Positions 24,766-39,977 of a DNA stretch of 64,000 bases are shown here, piece by piece; the first letter of the stretch is position 1; each line of letters opens with the position of its first letter. The notes beneath the pieces were generated by a model. That model made no database searches and was not told where the DNA came from. It saw only the letters and a list, made by a program, of their open reading frames with translations. Source of the DNA: Gonocerus acuteangulatus (taxonomy: Eukaryota > Arthropoda > Insecta > Hemiptera > Coreidae); assembly GCA_946811695.1 (NCBI GenBank), contig OX328132.1, positions 124,515,489-124,579,488 on the forward strand, read 5' to 3'. A program made the translations under genes and the position numbers.

Positions 24766-27700
24766 GAAGAAGAAGGTTGATATCCGTGAGTGATATGGTT
24801 GTTATTACTTCCGCTCAATAAAGTGAAATTATGCGGAGCTTTTCCAATCCAAATCCCATTAAAATCCCTTTGTCTTAGGCATAAAGGGATGAGCCAGGTT
24901 AATGCACCTACAGAAAGAAATCGGATTTACCATGTCATATTTTCTACATTTGATCATTTAATTAATCCCTACATTTCGGAGCATGGAACAGCACAAATTT
25001 CACCAGTTCCTAACCACGGAAAATAATAATGATTACACATTTTCCTTATTCCAAACAAGGAAAATGTGTAATTATTGTCAAGATAATATAAGGGTTGGAG
25101 ATATCACATTGAAAATGGTATCATGCGTTTTCCTACGTTTCTAAAAGAGTAACTGCGAGTATACTATCTACGATTCTTTTGCGCGAATTTCACTCCATAA
25201 ACCGTTCCGGTGGGTTCTGAAACGTGAAATTTTCATAGAAGTAAAATATGACGTATACAAAATAAATAAAAACTACGTATGAATGAAAAATATATATATT
25301 AAAAGCATGTTAATATGAAAAGAATGAATATTCTCATAATAATCGAGCTCTCCTCCGTATTGAAGTAATCCATTCCCATACATAATCCATGGATTTACAG
25401 TTTCATGTAAACATGGAATGTTCGGAATTTGCATTTAAATTCTCCGGGAGCTAAATATTAGCTACAGTGCACTTTATGCCTTTTGAATAAAAAGTTGCAT
25501 CCTGCTTTAATGCTAAATGATTTTTCCATTTACTTTAGCAGTTATAAATATTCTCTCCTCGACTTTAATAAATACATATCATTGTGGGGTAGATTCACAT
25601 AAGGAAAAATAAAGTCCGACTTGCTGGAACTGTGTCATCTTAGCGCGGTGCCATTAGTAAAGGAATAATACATAATTTCATTAAAATCTGCCCATTTTTT
25701 GCCAGCTAGAGAGCGAACAGAAATACTAAATGAGATGAAGATAATTATTATTATGAGCTGATGCGAAGTGAAAGGATGGTTTGGCTAGGAGAAAAAATAA
25801 TACCCTTTTCTTGTTTTTTTCGAACCCTTCCTTAACTCCAAATGTAATCAAAATCGTAAACACATGGGACCTCAGTAAAATAGCTGTCAGCTCCCCTAGA
25901 ATGCTTCTTGATTTGTGGAGTGCAATGAACAACCCTACTAGCCTCAGACAGGTAAAGATCTGGGACTCCCTTGGCCATCCAGCAAGGGAGCTATAAGCCA
26001 ATTCAAAATACTACAATAATAATAATAAAAGAAAAAAGGAAATTAAAATAACATCAACCAATTGAAAAGTCTGACTCGCAGGAACTCATCTCTCATCCTA
26101 GCGCGGTTCCGTTCATAGTTATTAATATATTTAGGTCAATCGTAAAACACCGATTCCAATGAAATCTCAAAGAAAAGCAAGATTGTCGGCAAGGCAGGTT
26201 GTCCGTCGTCCCAACGTCCGCTCTAGAAAACAGAAAAGTTAAGAAATTACCTAACTTTCTTTACTAAAATATTCATTTTAGCGTTGAATGCAATTAAAAA
26301 TAATAAAATCCTCATATTACTGTTAAATTCAATTAAAAATACGAAGATTCCTAAAACCTTTCATGTCTATCAATAATATTTATTTTTTCCGAATGCTTCC
26401 TTTACTCCAAATGTAACCAAAATCGTAAACACATGGGACCTCGGTAAAATAGCTGTCAGCTCCCCTAGGATCTTTCTTGACTTAAGAGGGACAATAAAAC
26501 TCAGTCACCTAGTACAGGATCTTCCACTCCTTTCGAGCCAAAACCAAGGCTGTATAAGATAATTCAAAATACTAACATTCTTCTCATTTTTAAGGATAAA
26601 AATATAATTAACTAAGGCAGAACAAAAACAAGTAATTAAAAACTGAGGTAAACACAGGCAAAAATATTCACACGGCATTCCACTGGGAAAGATCTATTTC
26701 TAATAATGAAATATTGTTTCTAATTTTATATATCCTGTTTTATTGTCAAATACATTTTTGTCGTATAATCAATTAAAAAAATTACAAGCAATAAAAAAAC
26801 TAAGGGTAACAGACAAAAAGAACCGTTTAAATAAGAGAAACCTACTACTTATTAGGCACCGAACGTTTCCGAAACATGTAGAAAAGAAATGTTATTGATA
26901 GTATTAAGTAAAGTTTTTTTCTTTTGTGACCTTATATTTGACGATTCATAACGAAAATTCGAAGAAGCCCACCTGGGGTCGCAGCTTTTCTTTGATTAAA
27001 GAAAAGGCATGATCATTAACCTGGGAAGAAAGCGGTGGTAACCTATGCATAACCCATCCTAAAATTCTGTGGCAATTATTAATGGGTGTTAAAATTTAGA
27101 TAAATAATAGTAATTGTTTGTGCGTAGGCAAAGGATGCCGGGGGACAAGGTATTCTACCACAGCTCTCCATACCATAATAACAAATACATCTTGAGCTTG
27201 GCATTAAATTTCGACAAAGAAGAAGATGTCTACCACATCGCTTTCTCTTATCCCTACTCCTATTCCAAGTGCCAAGCCCACTTGGATCTTCTGGAAAGGC
27301 GAGGACTCCCGTACTTTAAGAGAGAATTACTTGCTCAATCCTTGGTAAGTAGGAGCCGACATTATTTCTAAATATTAATAAATTTGGATTTTAATGTGTT
27401 TTGTATTTTATTTATGGCCATAAGAAATTAGCTACAGATTATGGGCGCGCGAGCATATTCTGATAACCACTGTACCTGATTCTGATGAATTTTTCCATTA
27501 ATACGGCAGATCACGGATGTCTGAAATGTTCACGCTTGTGTTTATGTGTGCGTAGAAGAAACTCAGATGTATCCATTTTCCATTACCTCTTGTACTATAA
27601 AGGTAGATCACGCATGTCTGCAATGTTCACGCTTGTGTTTATGTGTGCTTAGAAGAAACTCAGATGAATCCATTTTCCATTACCTACTGTACTATAAAGG

Positions 27701-30700
27701 CACATCACGCTTGTCTGCAATGTTCACGCTTGTGTTTATGTGTGCGTAGAAGAAACTCAGATGGATCCATTTTCAATTAACTCTTGTACCATAAAGGCAG
27801 ATCACGCATGTCTGCAATGTTCGCGCTTGTGTTTATGTGTGCGTAGAAGAAACTCAGATGGATCCTGATTAAATCAACTCTTAAACCATAAAGGCAGATC
27901 AATCATATCTGTAAAGTTTTTGCATCTGTTTATGTGCGTAGAAGAAACTCAGATGGATCCTGTTTCAATTAAGTCTTGTACCATAAAGGCAGATCAATCA
28001 TATTTGAGAAGTTTTTGCATTTGTTTATGCGTGTATAGAGAAAAATTTAGTATCAATTAGCTCTTGTACGCAAAAGGTGGACCACGCATGTCTGCGAAGT
28101 TCGCGCGTGTGTTCGTGTGTATTCAGAGTAATTTCAGATGTATCCTGTATCCTTTAACTCTTGTACCTTAAGGGCAGATCACGCACGTCTGCAGTTCTCG
28201 CATGTATTTATGAACGTATAGTGCAAACTCTGATGGATTCTGTATCAATTACCTCTTGTACCTTAAGGGCAGATCACCGACGTCTGCAGTTCTCGCATGT
28301 ATTTATGAACGTATAGTGCAAACTCTGATGGATCCTGTATCAATTACCTCTTGTACCTTAAGGGCAGATCACCGACGTCTGCAGTTCTCGCATGTATTTA
28401 TGAACGTATAGTGCAAACTCTGATGGATCCTGTATCAATTACCTCTTGTACCTTAAGGGCAGATCACCGACGTCTGCAGTTCTCGCATGTATTTATGAAC
28501 GTATCGTGCAAACTCTGATGGACCCTTTATCAATTACCTCTTGTCCCTTAAGGTGAAATTACGCATGTCTGAGAAATTCTCGCATGTGTTTATGTCAAAT
28601 GTGTGTATTTTATTTAGTTATTTTATTGCGTTAAATAATGTATCATCAAAATTAACGCTACTACATAATTTTGTGCAGTTTATTATAGCGCTGTTGCCGT
28701 CTTACTATATTTTGTTCATCAATTGATAAGTAATCAAAGTATAATGTTTCTTGACATTGGGACATCCGGACCAGTGTCAAGAAACTGATAACCTAGAGAT
28801 AACCCGATATCTATAGGTTACCAATAACAGGAGTTTAACCAGTAACCGCAATTGAAAATTACACTATGAAATAGATACAGTACGGTAACAGCTGACCTGT
28901 TATCGTCCTAGTAACGCATGCTGCCTAGGCTTGCCTGCTCTACACAACTAAAAACTCAAACCCGACTAAAAATACTTAAAATTTTGAATATAAAAAAATC
29001 CTTTCTTAGCGAGTGTTTACGTTCTAAAGGGAATGCCCATGCATAATAATTTAGGGAATGCCCATGCAGGGAATGCCCACCCATAAGGTTTGGGCTAGGC
29101 GATGGTAGGTCAGTGAATGAGTGAGTGGTATTTGACAAATATACAGTAGATTAAGCATTTAGGCAGTGAATTTTCTGCATGTGTACAAATGTATTTATAA
29201 AGCAAACGCATACGCACTGAGCAACATTCAAAACAGACTTGCGGGATATGATATCGCATGTGTTCTCGAACACTCATTTTTAGAGAAAGCCACACGTGTT
29301 TGTAATAGAATTCTCTTTTGCCAATAGAATCACGCACGTGACGGGAGCTATACCGCTTATGTCTGAAAATATGTTTAAAGAAACGCCCACATTGAACAAT
29401 GGAGTAGTCCACATATGTATATCCACTCCCTTCACATATAGGTATTGCAGGCAACGAAAAAGCTGACAAAGCAGCCAAGGAAGCAGCAGTTATGTCTGTA
29501 CCCCCTGTAACAGCTCTCGATCCAAATGGTATTAAAAGCTGGTTGAGAAACAAGTATTATCAATATCACCTTCAATAACTTTCGTAATATCATCTTAATA
29601 CGAATAAATTCGTAATTTATTTGCGAATTTTATTGTGAATACATTTTTATTCACAAATTATAATGTGAATAAATTTGTATTCGTACATTTTAATGTGAGT
29701 TTTTTTTTGTAATAACTTGTTTTTTTGTAAATATTCACATTTTTTGTGATTATTTACAATTTTTTTTGTGAATTTATTTTTATTCGCAGAAAAACTTGCG
29801 AATAAAATTTTATTTGTATTTTTATATTTAATATATATGAATAAAAATAAATTCGTATTCACACTAATGAATACGAATTTATTTATATTCGTATTCACAA
29901 ATATATGAAGTACGAATTTATTTATATTCGTATTCACATATATATGAAGTACGAATAAATTCGTATTTTTATTTATAAATAAAATTATGCCCATCTCTGG
30001 TTTCTTCCAATAACTGTCGTTTATATCTCTAACCGCGTAAGAATTAACAAGTTAGTCGATAAAGTAGTGTGAGGTCACCGCGCATTCTGGGTCACAACTC
30101 TATGACGCATTTAATTTTTTTTTTTTTTATTTAGTACGTACAGCAATATTCCTTACGTTTTAATTACGACATTTACTAGTCTTCTGTAAGTTAGGCGCAA
30201 GAAGGTACCTGGCGACTCTCAGTTCACTAAATAGGCCAAGGTGATAAACTAGTGAGGATTCAACAACATTTCTCCCAAAACTTCAAATTAATTTCAAAGG
30301 CCAAAAACATATCGTTCCATCATATCTCATGTTTAGCAAAAGAGACGCTTGGATCTACTGACTATTACGGATCCCGGGAACATGAATGCAGAAAATGGGA
30401 AGGTTCAAGCTGTTGTCATCCTGGCCAGGGTCCATCCTGGCGAGTCACCAGCTTCTTATGTCTGTCAAGGTAAGCCCCTGCTTCATACTTATATCTCTTG
30501 ATTTAATATCCCTTGCTTTATTCATATATGAAGGTCTAAGCCCCTGCTTCCTACTTATATCTCGTGCTTTATTCATATGTGAAGATAAGCCCCTGATTCC
30601 TACTTGTAATTCTTGAATCAATATCCCCTGCTTCATTCATATATGAAGGTAAGCCCCTGCTTCCTACTTATATCCCTTGCTTTATTCATATATAAAGATA

Positions 30701-32953
30701 AGCCCTACTTCCTACTTGTATCTCTTGAATCAATATCCCCTGCTTCATTCATATATAAAGGTAATCCCCTGCTTCCTACTTATATCTCTTGCTTTATTCA
30801 TATATGAAGTTATGCCTCTGCTCCCTACTTATATCTCTTGCTTTAATATCCCTTGCTTTATTCATATATGAAGGTACGCCCCTGCTTCCTACTTATATCC
30901 CTTGCTTTATTCAAATATGAAGGTGTAAGCCGCTGCTACCTACTTATATCTCTTGCTTTAACATTCCTTGCTTTATTAATATATTAAGGTGTAAGCCCCT
31001 GCTACCTACTTATATCTCTTGCTTTAACATCCCTTGCTTTATTCATATATGAAGTTATGCCTCTGCTTCCTACTTATATCTTTTCCTTTAATATCCCTTG
31101 CTTTATTCATATAAGAAGGAAAGCCCTTGCTTCCTACTTATATCCCTTGCTTTATTAATATATGAAGGTGTAAGCCCCTGCTACCTACTTATATTTCTTG
31201 CTTTAACATCCCTTGCTTTATTCATATATGAAGGTAAGCCCCTGCTTCCTATTTATATCCCTTGTTTTATTTATATTTGAAGTTATGCCTCTGCTTTCTA
31301 CTTATATCTCTTGATTTAATATCCCTTGCTTTATTCATATAAGAAGGAAAGCCCTTGCTTCCTACTTATATCCCTTGCTTTATTAATATATGAAGGTGTA
31401 AGCCCCTGCTACCTACTTATATTTCTTGCTTTAACATCCCTTGCTTTATTCATATATGAAGGTAAGCCCCTGATTCCTATTTATATCCCTTGTTTTATTT
31501 ATATTTGAAGTTATGCCTCTGCTTTCTACTTATATCTCTTGATTTAATATCCCTTGCTTTAGTCATATATTAAATTAAGCCCCTGCTTCCTACTTATATC
31601 CCTTCCTTTAAACCGTGGCTTTCTTCATCTATGATGATACAAAATTTAATACGCACAAATGCTTAATTTCAGTATTTAAAAGTTCAAAATTGAGAGTTTT
31701 TAGCATATTTGATCGAGTCAAACGGACAGCGAATTTTGTGAGTCCAAAAGAACCCTGGAAGAGGAAGGGCGTATCACGAAATCTGTATGTTGGGAAATCG
31801 AAGTTGCTTCAGGATAGCAACGGCGAATCGAAGTCCAAGTTCTTAACGTGCTTCAGGATAGCAAAGGCGAATCGAAGTCCAAGTTCTTAACGTGCTTCAG
31901 GATAGCAAAGGCGAATCGAAGTCCAAGTTCTTAACGTGCTTCAGGATAGCAACGGCGAATCGAAGTCCAAGTTCTTAACGTGCTTCAGGATAGCAACGGC
32001 GAATCGAAGTCCAAGTTCTTAACGTGCTTCAGGATAGCAAAGGCGAATCGAAGTCCAAGTTCTTAACGTGCTTCAGGATAGCAAAGGCGAATGATTACTA
32101 TATAGAATGGTGAGTCATAACCCCGATTGAAAAATAATCCAATTGAATTTCAGTGTTTTAATTATAATTGATACGAGTGATTTGTGGGTAACAAAATGCT
32201 TGGAGGGGAGTTTTGAGACCCGGGATTCGCACTTGAAATCGTATATTGAATTCTTCATAGTGATTGTCCTACTCACTTCAACTTGAAACTGAAGGAGAAC
32301 TAAAGTCGAACCAGAAAAACAAGGTGAAGCATCGTGTTACCTACATTTATCTGACTCAGAAAATTAAATAAAAAATAATTAGATTTTTCAGATTCGCCCT
32401 TTCTCTTCCAAGTTCCCGAAATGTACTATTGCACCTGTACGGTAAGCATCTGTAGGTTTTGCACTTACTCGGGTTGGCCCATATACATTTACAGATACCG
32501 AGTATTGTGTAAGCGGTCGATTTTGTTCGTTTGACCTTGAACTGACCTTGACTGAGACCTGATCGGGTTACACGGCCACCGGATTCGAATTTCGAAAAAG
32601 TATAGATACAATGGTATTGCCTTTCGGTTCTTCAGATTTCTCTATTATTTTGTGAAATTGTGTGATTTTTCATTCATTCTTAACTTTATTCCATAATCTT
32701 ATAATTTAATTTTCTTGATCTCTTATTCACAATACACTATTTTAACTTTTTGTTTACAATTAAATACTATTATGAAATATTTTATGAAATTGTTATTAGC
32801 GCGGTTCCTCCCTCCCCCATAGGGAGGAACCCCGCTTATAGGGTTGATACAATGAAACAATCCGGAAGTGCCGACTAGAAAATTTCGCGTTTCAGAACCC
32901 CTAGAGACCGAAAATAACGGTGGTTCAAATTTGTATATATATATATATGTATA

Positions 32954-33006
<53 letters not shown>

Positions 33007-36000
33007 CTGTTCGCTCTCTAAATAGAAGACGAATGGTCCGATTTTGATGAAATTTGGTACAAAAATCCTTCGTCCAATTTGAAAGGTCAAGTTCGTTAAC
33101 CAGCAAAATCCACCTACTGGAAGATGGCGTTTGGGGCGAAATTCGCGCAAAAAAAATCGTAACGCTTACGTTTTTGAGTTCATAAGCTTCTAAGTACTCG
33201 TTTTATATGATTCCTGGGCTAGGAAAACGAATGAAACCATTTTCAAGGCGATAGCTTTAACCGTTTTCGAGAAAATTGGAAAAATATTTTTTGAATATCG
33301 TTTTTGGTTAGGGTACTTAGAATCATGGGATTCAGTTGAAACATTTTCTGCATGTTCTACTTTCATTAAAACTAATATGTTAAAAGTTATGTTACGTTTG
33401 GAGTTAAGGAAGGGTTAGAATAAAATATTTTATGAACAGACATGAAAAGTTTTGGGAACTTCGTATACGATCATTAATATCTCGAAGACGGTTGGGAAAT
33501 CGTGGTAAGTGGATAGAAACTATTTGAAAGCTTACTAAATTCTCTACAAAAATGATTCTAAAACTATTTTTGATTAGGTTATGTCAATCGGAGAAATAAG
33601 TGCTTAAAACTTCAAATACGCCTGTTTTGTTCTTATGAACGGGTTTTTGTCGATCTTTTTGTAATTTTTGTCTCTTTCCCTTGGTTTTTTATTGCTTTTT
33701 ATTTTTGTAATTTCTTATGTTAGGAAAATGTATTTGTTTGTAAAACAGGATACGTATAATTAGAAGCAATATTTTGTTTGTTAGAATTCGAAGATGCCTT
33801 ATGAATATCTAGATTACAGTACTGGTGTTGATTTCGTTCTTTAGAATTGTTCTTGGTATTCCCTATTTTCATCTTTTACCCATAGTTTTTTATTTCTAGT
33901 AGTTTTTTCTTATTGATTATAGAATATAAATCTATTTGGTTATAAAACAGGATACGTAAAATTAGTAAGAATATTTCGGAGATTTCTGAGCGAAATGCCT
34001 CGTAAGATTTTCTACCACCACGAACGGCGTTTTTCCTCTATTTACCTCACCTTTTAATTGGTTGCTGTTTTTAACTCGTTTCCTGCTTCACTCCACAGAT
34101 AGGAAACACGCATCTGACGTCGACCCAATGACGTCATCCGAAGTGCCTAATAAATGATTTCACGTTTTAGAACAGGTAGATATCGAAAATAGCTGTGCTT
34201 CAAATTAGAATCTATTGTTGAGTAATTATATGAATCTTTGGATAATAATTCCAATAGTTAAAATTATAACTACATTGGAAAATATGTAATTAATAGAACT
34301 CATTAAACCTTTTACAGAGAACTCTATTTTTTATTTTAATTTTATTGATCAACAGGTCTTTGCATATATTTAAAAACTCTGTTGATATAACCTCTATATC
34401 GTTTTTGTTTGATTCAATAATAAGAAATCCTTTTTTCAATGATTTTATGTTTTTAGGCCAATCTATAATTCCTGTGGGTTAATATGTTTTTTTAAATTGA
34501 AGCTTTAAAGCCTCAACAGGAATATTTGTGAAACCCTTCACAGTTAATTTATTAGAATCATGAGTGACCGTTTTTGTGTTACAACTAACAATCTTTGAAA
34601 ACGAAGTTTGACTATCCTTGTTATTGTTATTTTCCTTCTGTTTGGCCGAGATTTTCTATTCATGATCTAATTCTTTTTGAATTTTTTGACTAGATCAAGA
34701 ACGTATTTTAAGCACTCATAAATTCCATAAATTCCTTAATTTAATTGAGGAAGTTTATCAAGCCTGATATAATCACTTTTGGGTTAATACGGGTGGTCTA
34801 TACCAAGTCCTTTGTTTGTAAACACAAAGAGCTTTCTGAGTAACGGTAAAGGTCAGTAAAAGTATATGACTACCTGGAACCAGACCCTGCATACAGAGAG
34901 TTACAATACGAGACCTCCTCATTCATTCTTTCACACCTTAGATCTGTTTATATTGTTAGCGTGTTCGTTAACCAGCAAAATCCGCCCAATGTAAGATGAC
35001 GTTTGGGGCGAAATTCACTCAAAAAAAAAATCGCAACATCGCTTACATTTTTGAGTTCATATGCTTTTAAGTACTCGTTTTGTAGGCTTCTTGGCCAAGG
35101 AAAACGAATGAAACCATTTTTAAGGCGATAGCTTTAACCGTTTTCGAGAAAATTGGGAACATAGTTTCTGAATAACGTTTTTGGTTTTGGTACATAAAAT
35201 CATGGGATTCAGTTGAAACATTTTTTGCATGTTCAAATTTTATCAAAACTAATTTCTTAAACTTTTGGTTACGTTTGGAGTTAAGGAAGGGTTAGAATAA
35301 AATATTTCATGAACAGACATGAAAAGTTTTGGGAACTTCGTATATTTTCATTAATATCTCGAACACTGTTGGGAAATTTTCATAAGTGGATAGAAACTAT
35401 TTGAAAGCTTTCTAAATTCTCTACAGAAAAGATTCTGAAACAAGTTTTGATTAGGTGATGTCAGTCGAAGAAATAAGTGCTTAAAACTTCAAATACTTCT
35501 GTTTAGTTCTTATGAACGGGTGTTTGTCGTTCTTTTTGTAATTTTTGTCTCTTTCCCTTAGTTTTTTATTGATTTTTATTTTTGTAATTTCTTATGTTAG
35601 GAAAATGTATTTGTGTGTAAAACAGGATAGGTAAAATGAGACCATTTTTCTATTGCTAGAAATAATGAAAAGTTTTGGGAACTTCGTATAATTTCTTAAT
35701 ATCTCGAAAACGGTTGAAAATCATGGGAAGCGAAAGGTTACCATTCGAAAGCTTACTAAATGCTCTTCAAAAAATGTTCTGACGAAAGTTTTAATTAGGC
35801 AATGTCAATCGGAGAAATAAGTGCTTAAAACATTAAAATAATTGATTTCGTTTATTCGAACGGTTTTTTTGTCTGTTTTTATTCCTTATTTTTTCTTAAT
35901 TGCTTATAGTTGGATAATGTATTTTACAATAAAACTGGTTAAGTAAAATAACAAAACAATTTATTGTTAGAAATATAGATTTCCTAGATTCCAAGACCTT

Positions 36001-39000
36001 GTAACTAGCGGGACCCTTTCTAGTGTTGACCGACCCTTCCAGGTAATATCGTAAATCAAGACCTTTCAAGACTGGTGGAACCAAAATAATAACTGCTTCT
36101 ATTTTAATCTTCAGGCGATTCGCCAAAGTTGCGAAGCCTTATCAATAAATAAATATTTTAATCTTTCCAAATTAGACTAAGAACGGAACCGCGCTAAGAT
36201 GATGCAGTTCCTGCGAGTCGGACTTTTTTATAGTTTACGGTCCTTTTTGCGAACACCACATCCAGTTACTTTGAAGTATCTGTCGTGATTTTAAACAGTG
36301 ATTTTGGTACTTACGGATTAGCTTACAGGTTCTTTGTAGGTTATCTATTACTTCTCTACAGGTTATCTAACGTTAGAAACCATATGATATGAATATAGTA
36401 ATCAAAAGTTAATATAGTAATGAAAAGTATGATGAAAATCACTGCAATAACTACTAAAAAAAGTAGCTTTTTTTGACTACTATATTTATATAATACAGTT
36501 TCTAACTAACCCTTAGGTAACATGTATTTGTAATTAATACTTTTAGACTTGCAAAGCATAAATGAAAATAAGGAGAATATAGTATTTCAGCAGCAATATT
36601 TATTAATAAAAAGGATTTTTTGGCTGTTAGTTCTATAACATATTTATAAGTATTTCGCATTATGGGCATACGTTTCCGCTCGATTCGCTCGCTCAAGAAG
36701 ATATCAAAACTTTAGTCAATCCAACTCGCTAAAATTTATATAATTCTATCATTTTTGCGAGTTGGATTCACTAGAGTGTTGAAGGTTACTTTACTACCAG
36801 CAACAACCAATAGAATTGCCCATTAGAAATGCTAATGAGTTATGCGCATGCACTGAATCACTGTTACAATCACTACGGATACTTCACAAGTAACTGGTTG
36901 TGGAATTCGCAAAAAGACCGAAGTATTTATTTATTTTATTTTTTATTCTAGTATCTTAGTTGTTTTGATTTGGGGTCCCAGACCATCCTTAGTCCCACCC
37001 AGCCTTTAATTAATTTGTTAATGGGTAGCTGCAAATGGGCTCCTGGAATTGGAGTTCGAGGTGATGGAAGAATTGGACTCATAGAGGTGGAAGTCCTAGA
37101 AGTACCCTTCCAATTTTGAGTTCGACTTATTTACACAATTTTAGCCTGAAATGGCCTAATCGAGGTGTTACTTAAGTGCGATGACTCAGGACCAAAGATT
37201 CTGTTCGACTCATTTGAGTATTTGACTTATCGAAGTTGAGCACCTCGACAGTTGAGAGGATATATATTTATAGAATTTTATTTGTATTAATTATGTTCAT
37301 CTATGTTTAAAACCCTGATCAAGACGAAACGTTGCCAAATATAAATCATTTTTGTATCAAGTATTTAGGTTTATTAAATCTGATGATATTATCCCGACAA
37401 TCTCCACCGATAATCCCCCCCCCCATCTCTTTTTTGATTATGATAATAGCAATAGTGATATTTTCTGGAGATTCAAGCTTATTTTTATTCGCGATTTGTT
37501 TTATTTGCTATTTTAAGAGACTGCTTAGCAAGGACGGGGTTAAGAGAGGTAGATAATTGGGGAATATTTTAGAGAAGCGGAATTATACTACTATTAAAGC
37601 CATTTCAAAGCTTTAATTTATACTAAGGTTACTGTTACATAAATAAAGATCATAAAAAATCGCTAAGATGAGAGACAGATTGAATGAGAGGGAGCTAGTT
37701 AGAGTGACTTCTATCATATTGGGGGATAAGAGAATATTGGGAGGGGGGGGGCTGACGTACCTTATGACAAACATTTGGGCCGAGAACTTATGAACTGGTG
37801 CGGACTCTGTGAGAGGTAAGCCAGCCCTTATAAACCCTTCACCCCCCGCTGCTCTAGCTCGTACTTCCTGACATGATTTGCCTCATTAGGTCTTACCTTA
37901 CGGGAATTACCTTACGTGTCTGCCACATGTCTTCTGAATGACTGCATTCATTTTTCCCACATCTACAGTGTTTGATATCTAACCTTTTCTATCACCTTTA
38001 TTAGCTTACTCTATGTCGAAGGGAATACGGGTTCCTAGACTACATTAATTTGAGTAGTTTTACACATATATTTCATGTATCTTTTTTAGGAATAATAGAC
38101 TTTTTAATTAGTAATCACCCGACAGCAGTCCATCTTCGAGAGAAAGTTGTATTCAAAATCATCCCAATGTTGAACCCGGACGGCGTCTTTTTGGGAAATC
38201 AAAGGTTTGCACAGCGTTTTAATGTATCCATTATTTTAATAATGAATAAATGTTTCACTAATAAAACTTATTTAAAGGTGCTCATTAGTTGGAGCAGACT
38301 TGAATCGAAGCTGGAACAAAATTTCCAAATGGTTACATCCTACAATCTATGCGGCGTATTCCTACATCTGCAGTCTCGAGCAGGACAAGGTAATGTATCC
38401 AGATTCTATTAGATTGTTTTTATGGCATGTCAAGCCTTCAGGCCATTAAAATTATTACAGAAGGTTATTTGCTTGATTACACATGTCAACATTTGATCGG
38501 AAAAAAAACACTCGAAGCGGTCTGGTCCTTTGGGGTTTTTGGGGTCGCTGATTACGACGAGCGGTTGGTAACCCGAGTTACTAACTGGTTGAGTTACTAA
38601 TTAGTAGCTCCGTGTGTATACGCCCTAAGACTTGAATAGATTGTGCTAACTGACCTTGGACTTTCAATGCTTCAAGTCCTGCAATCTGTCAGAATATGTT
38701 TATAGTCAATTGCACATTGCTAAAGCTGCATTTCGGATTCTCTGACATGAAGGCGGAGTGTGTGAGGTTTTTAATTCCCATTCTTAGTCAGGTTACCACC
38801 ACTTATTTCCTTATTGTTTCCTATATTGATGTTTTCCAGGGGTTTACGCTTATTTTGATCTCACGAAGTTTGTTATCCCTGACTCCTTCCCAGGAGGCTT
38901 GCAACGACTCTTTACCAAGTATTCCACAATGCCCTGGGATCCAAATCATTTGTGTTGATGCATGCTATGAATTTTTTAAAATATATTTATTAGTAGCGGA

Positions 39001-39920
39001 TGCCTTTTAAATGGATCATCTGTAGCAAGGTGAGCAGAAATAGAATTTGTACATATGATTAAATCACGTTTCAATGAATAATGGCAATGAAAGCTCATTA
39101 GATTGATTGACAGATAAAACATAAATAAGCATTACACTTACTTAGTGCTATCGATTTGATTATGACTACAACTAATGATACTAATACTACTTACTAAAAA
39201 CTTCTACACATACTAATACTCCATTTCAATTATGCTATGAATATTACTACTACTACTAGTACAATGCTAAATACTAATACTTGATATATTTAATACTATG
39301 AATTTTACTACTATTAATAGTACAATGCTAAATACTAATACTACATTTAATTAATAATGTGTATTATACTGCTACTTCTAATACAATACCTAAGAAATCT
39401 TTAGATTCCCGAAGGAATCCTGAAAATTTTTCTATTGAGATAGTATTCACGAAAGGATTTTTAAAAACATTTCTTCAAATTTTCATCAATCTTGCCTACT
39501 AGATTCCGAAAACGATATGTACAGGATGGCCCAGATAAACGGGCCACAAGAGAAATAACTACTAAACCGTTTGAGACATCAAAATTTTTCAAAGGTGCAA
39601 AGAGATCTATAAAATGGTGCCATTGGAAATGAGAAAATAACACTTCTAAGGGCTCAAATAGGCCTTTGAAGGGAAGGGTTTCCTCTTTACCCATATTTTG
39701 CATTATATTTCTAAAATGTATTAGCAAAACAAGGAAGAACCGTGCAAACAGGGTTCCGATGCGTCAACTAGTTCTCTGTAAAGTTACGTTTTCATTTGCG
39801 TGTTTTCCTCATATGAAATTTAAAAAAAAAACACTTGAATTTATTTAAATAGTATTTTTGTTAAGGAAGGGCTAATTCAGCTTAGGAAAATATGCTCAGC
39901 ATTGAAAATTGTATTTATTG

Positions 39921-39977
<57 letters not shown>

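Noticed and set aside
24790..25026. Open frame with [20 protein letters not shown], at first taken for the CCP6 GM.P.VKSTSR exon
   Set aside because: There is no suitable acceptor or donor, the phase does not fit exon 27128, and exon 18968-19062 matches far better with exact phase.
26996..27036. AAAGGCATGATC...AAGCGGTG|GTAACC as a small CCP6 exon
   Set aside because: The phase fits by chance, but similarity is weak and short, and the true upstream exon was found at 18968-19062.
27500..28600. CRISPR array (also considered for 46605-46850 and 7117-7720)
   Set aside because: The units are head-to-tail tandem repeats with no unique spacers, and the genome is eukaryotic.
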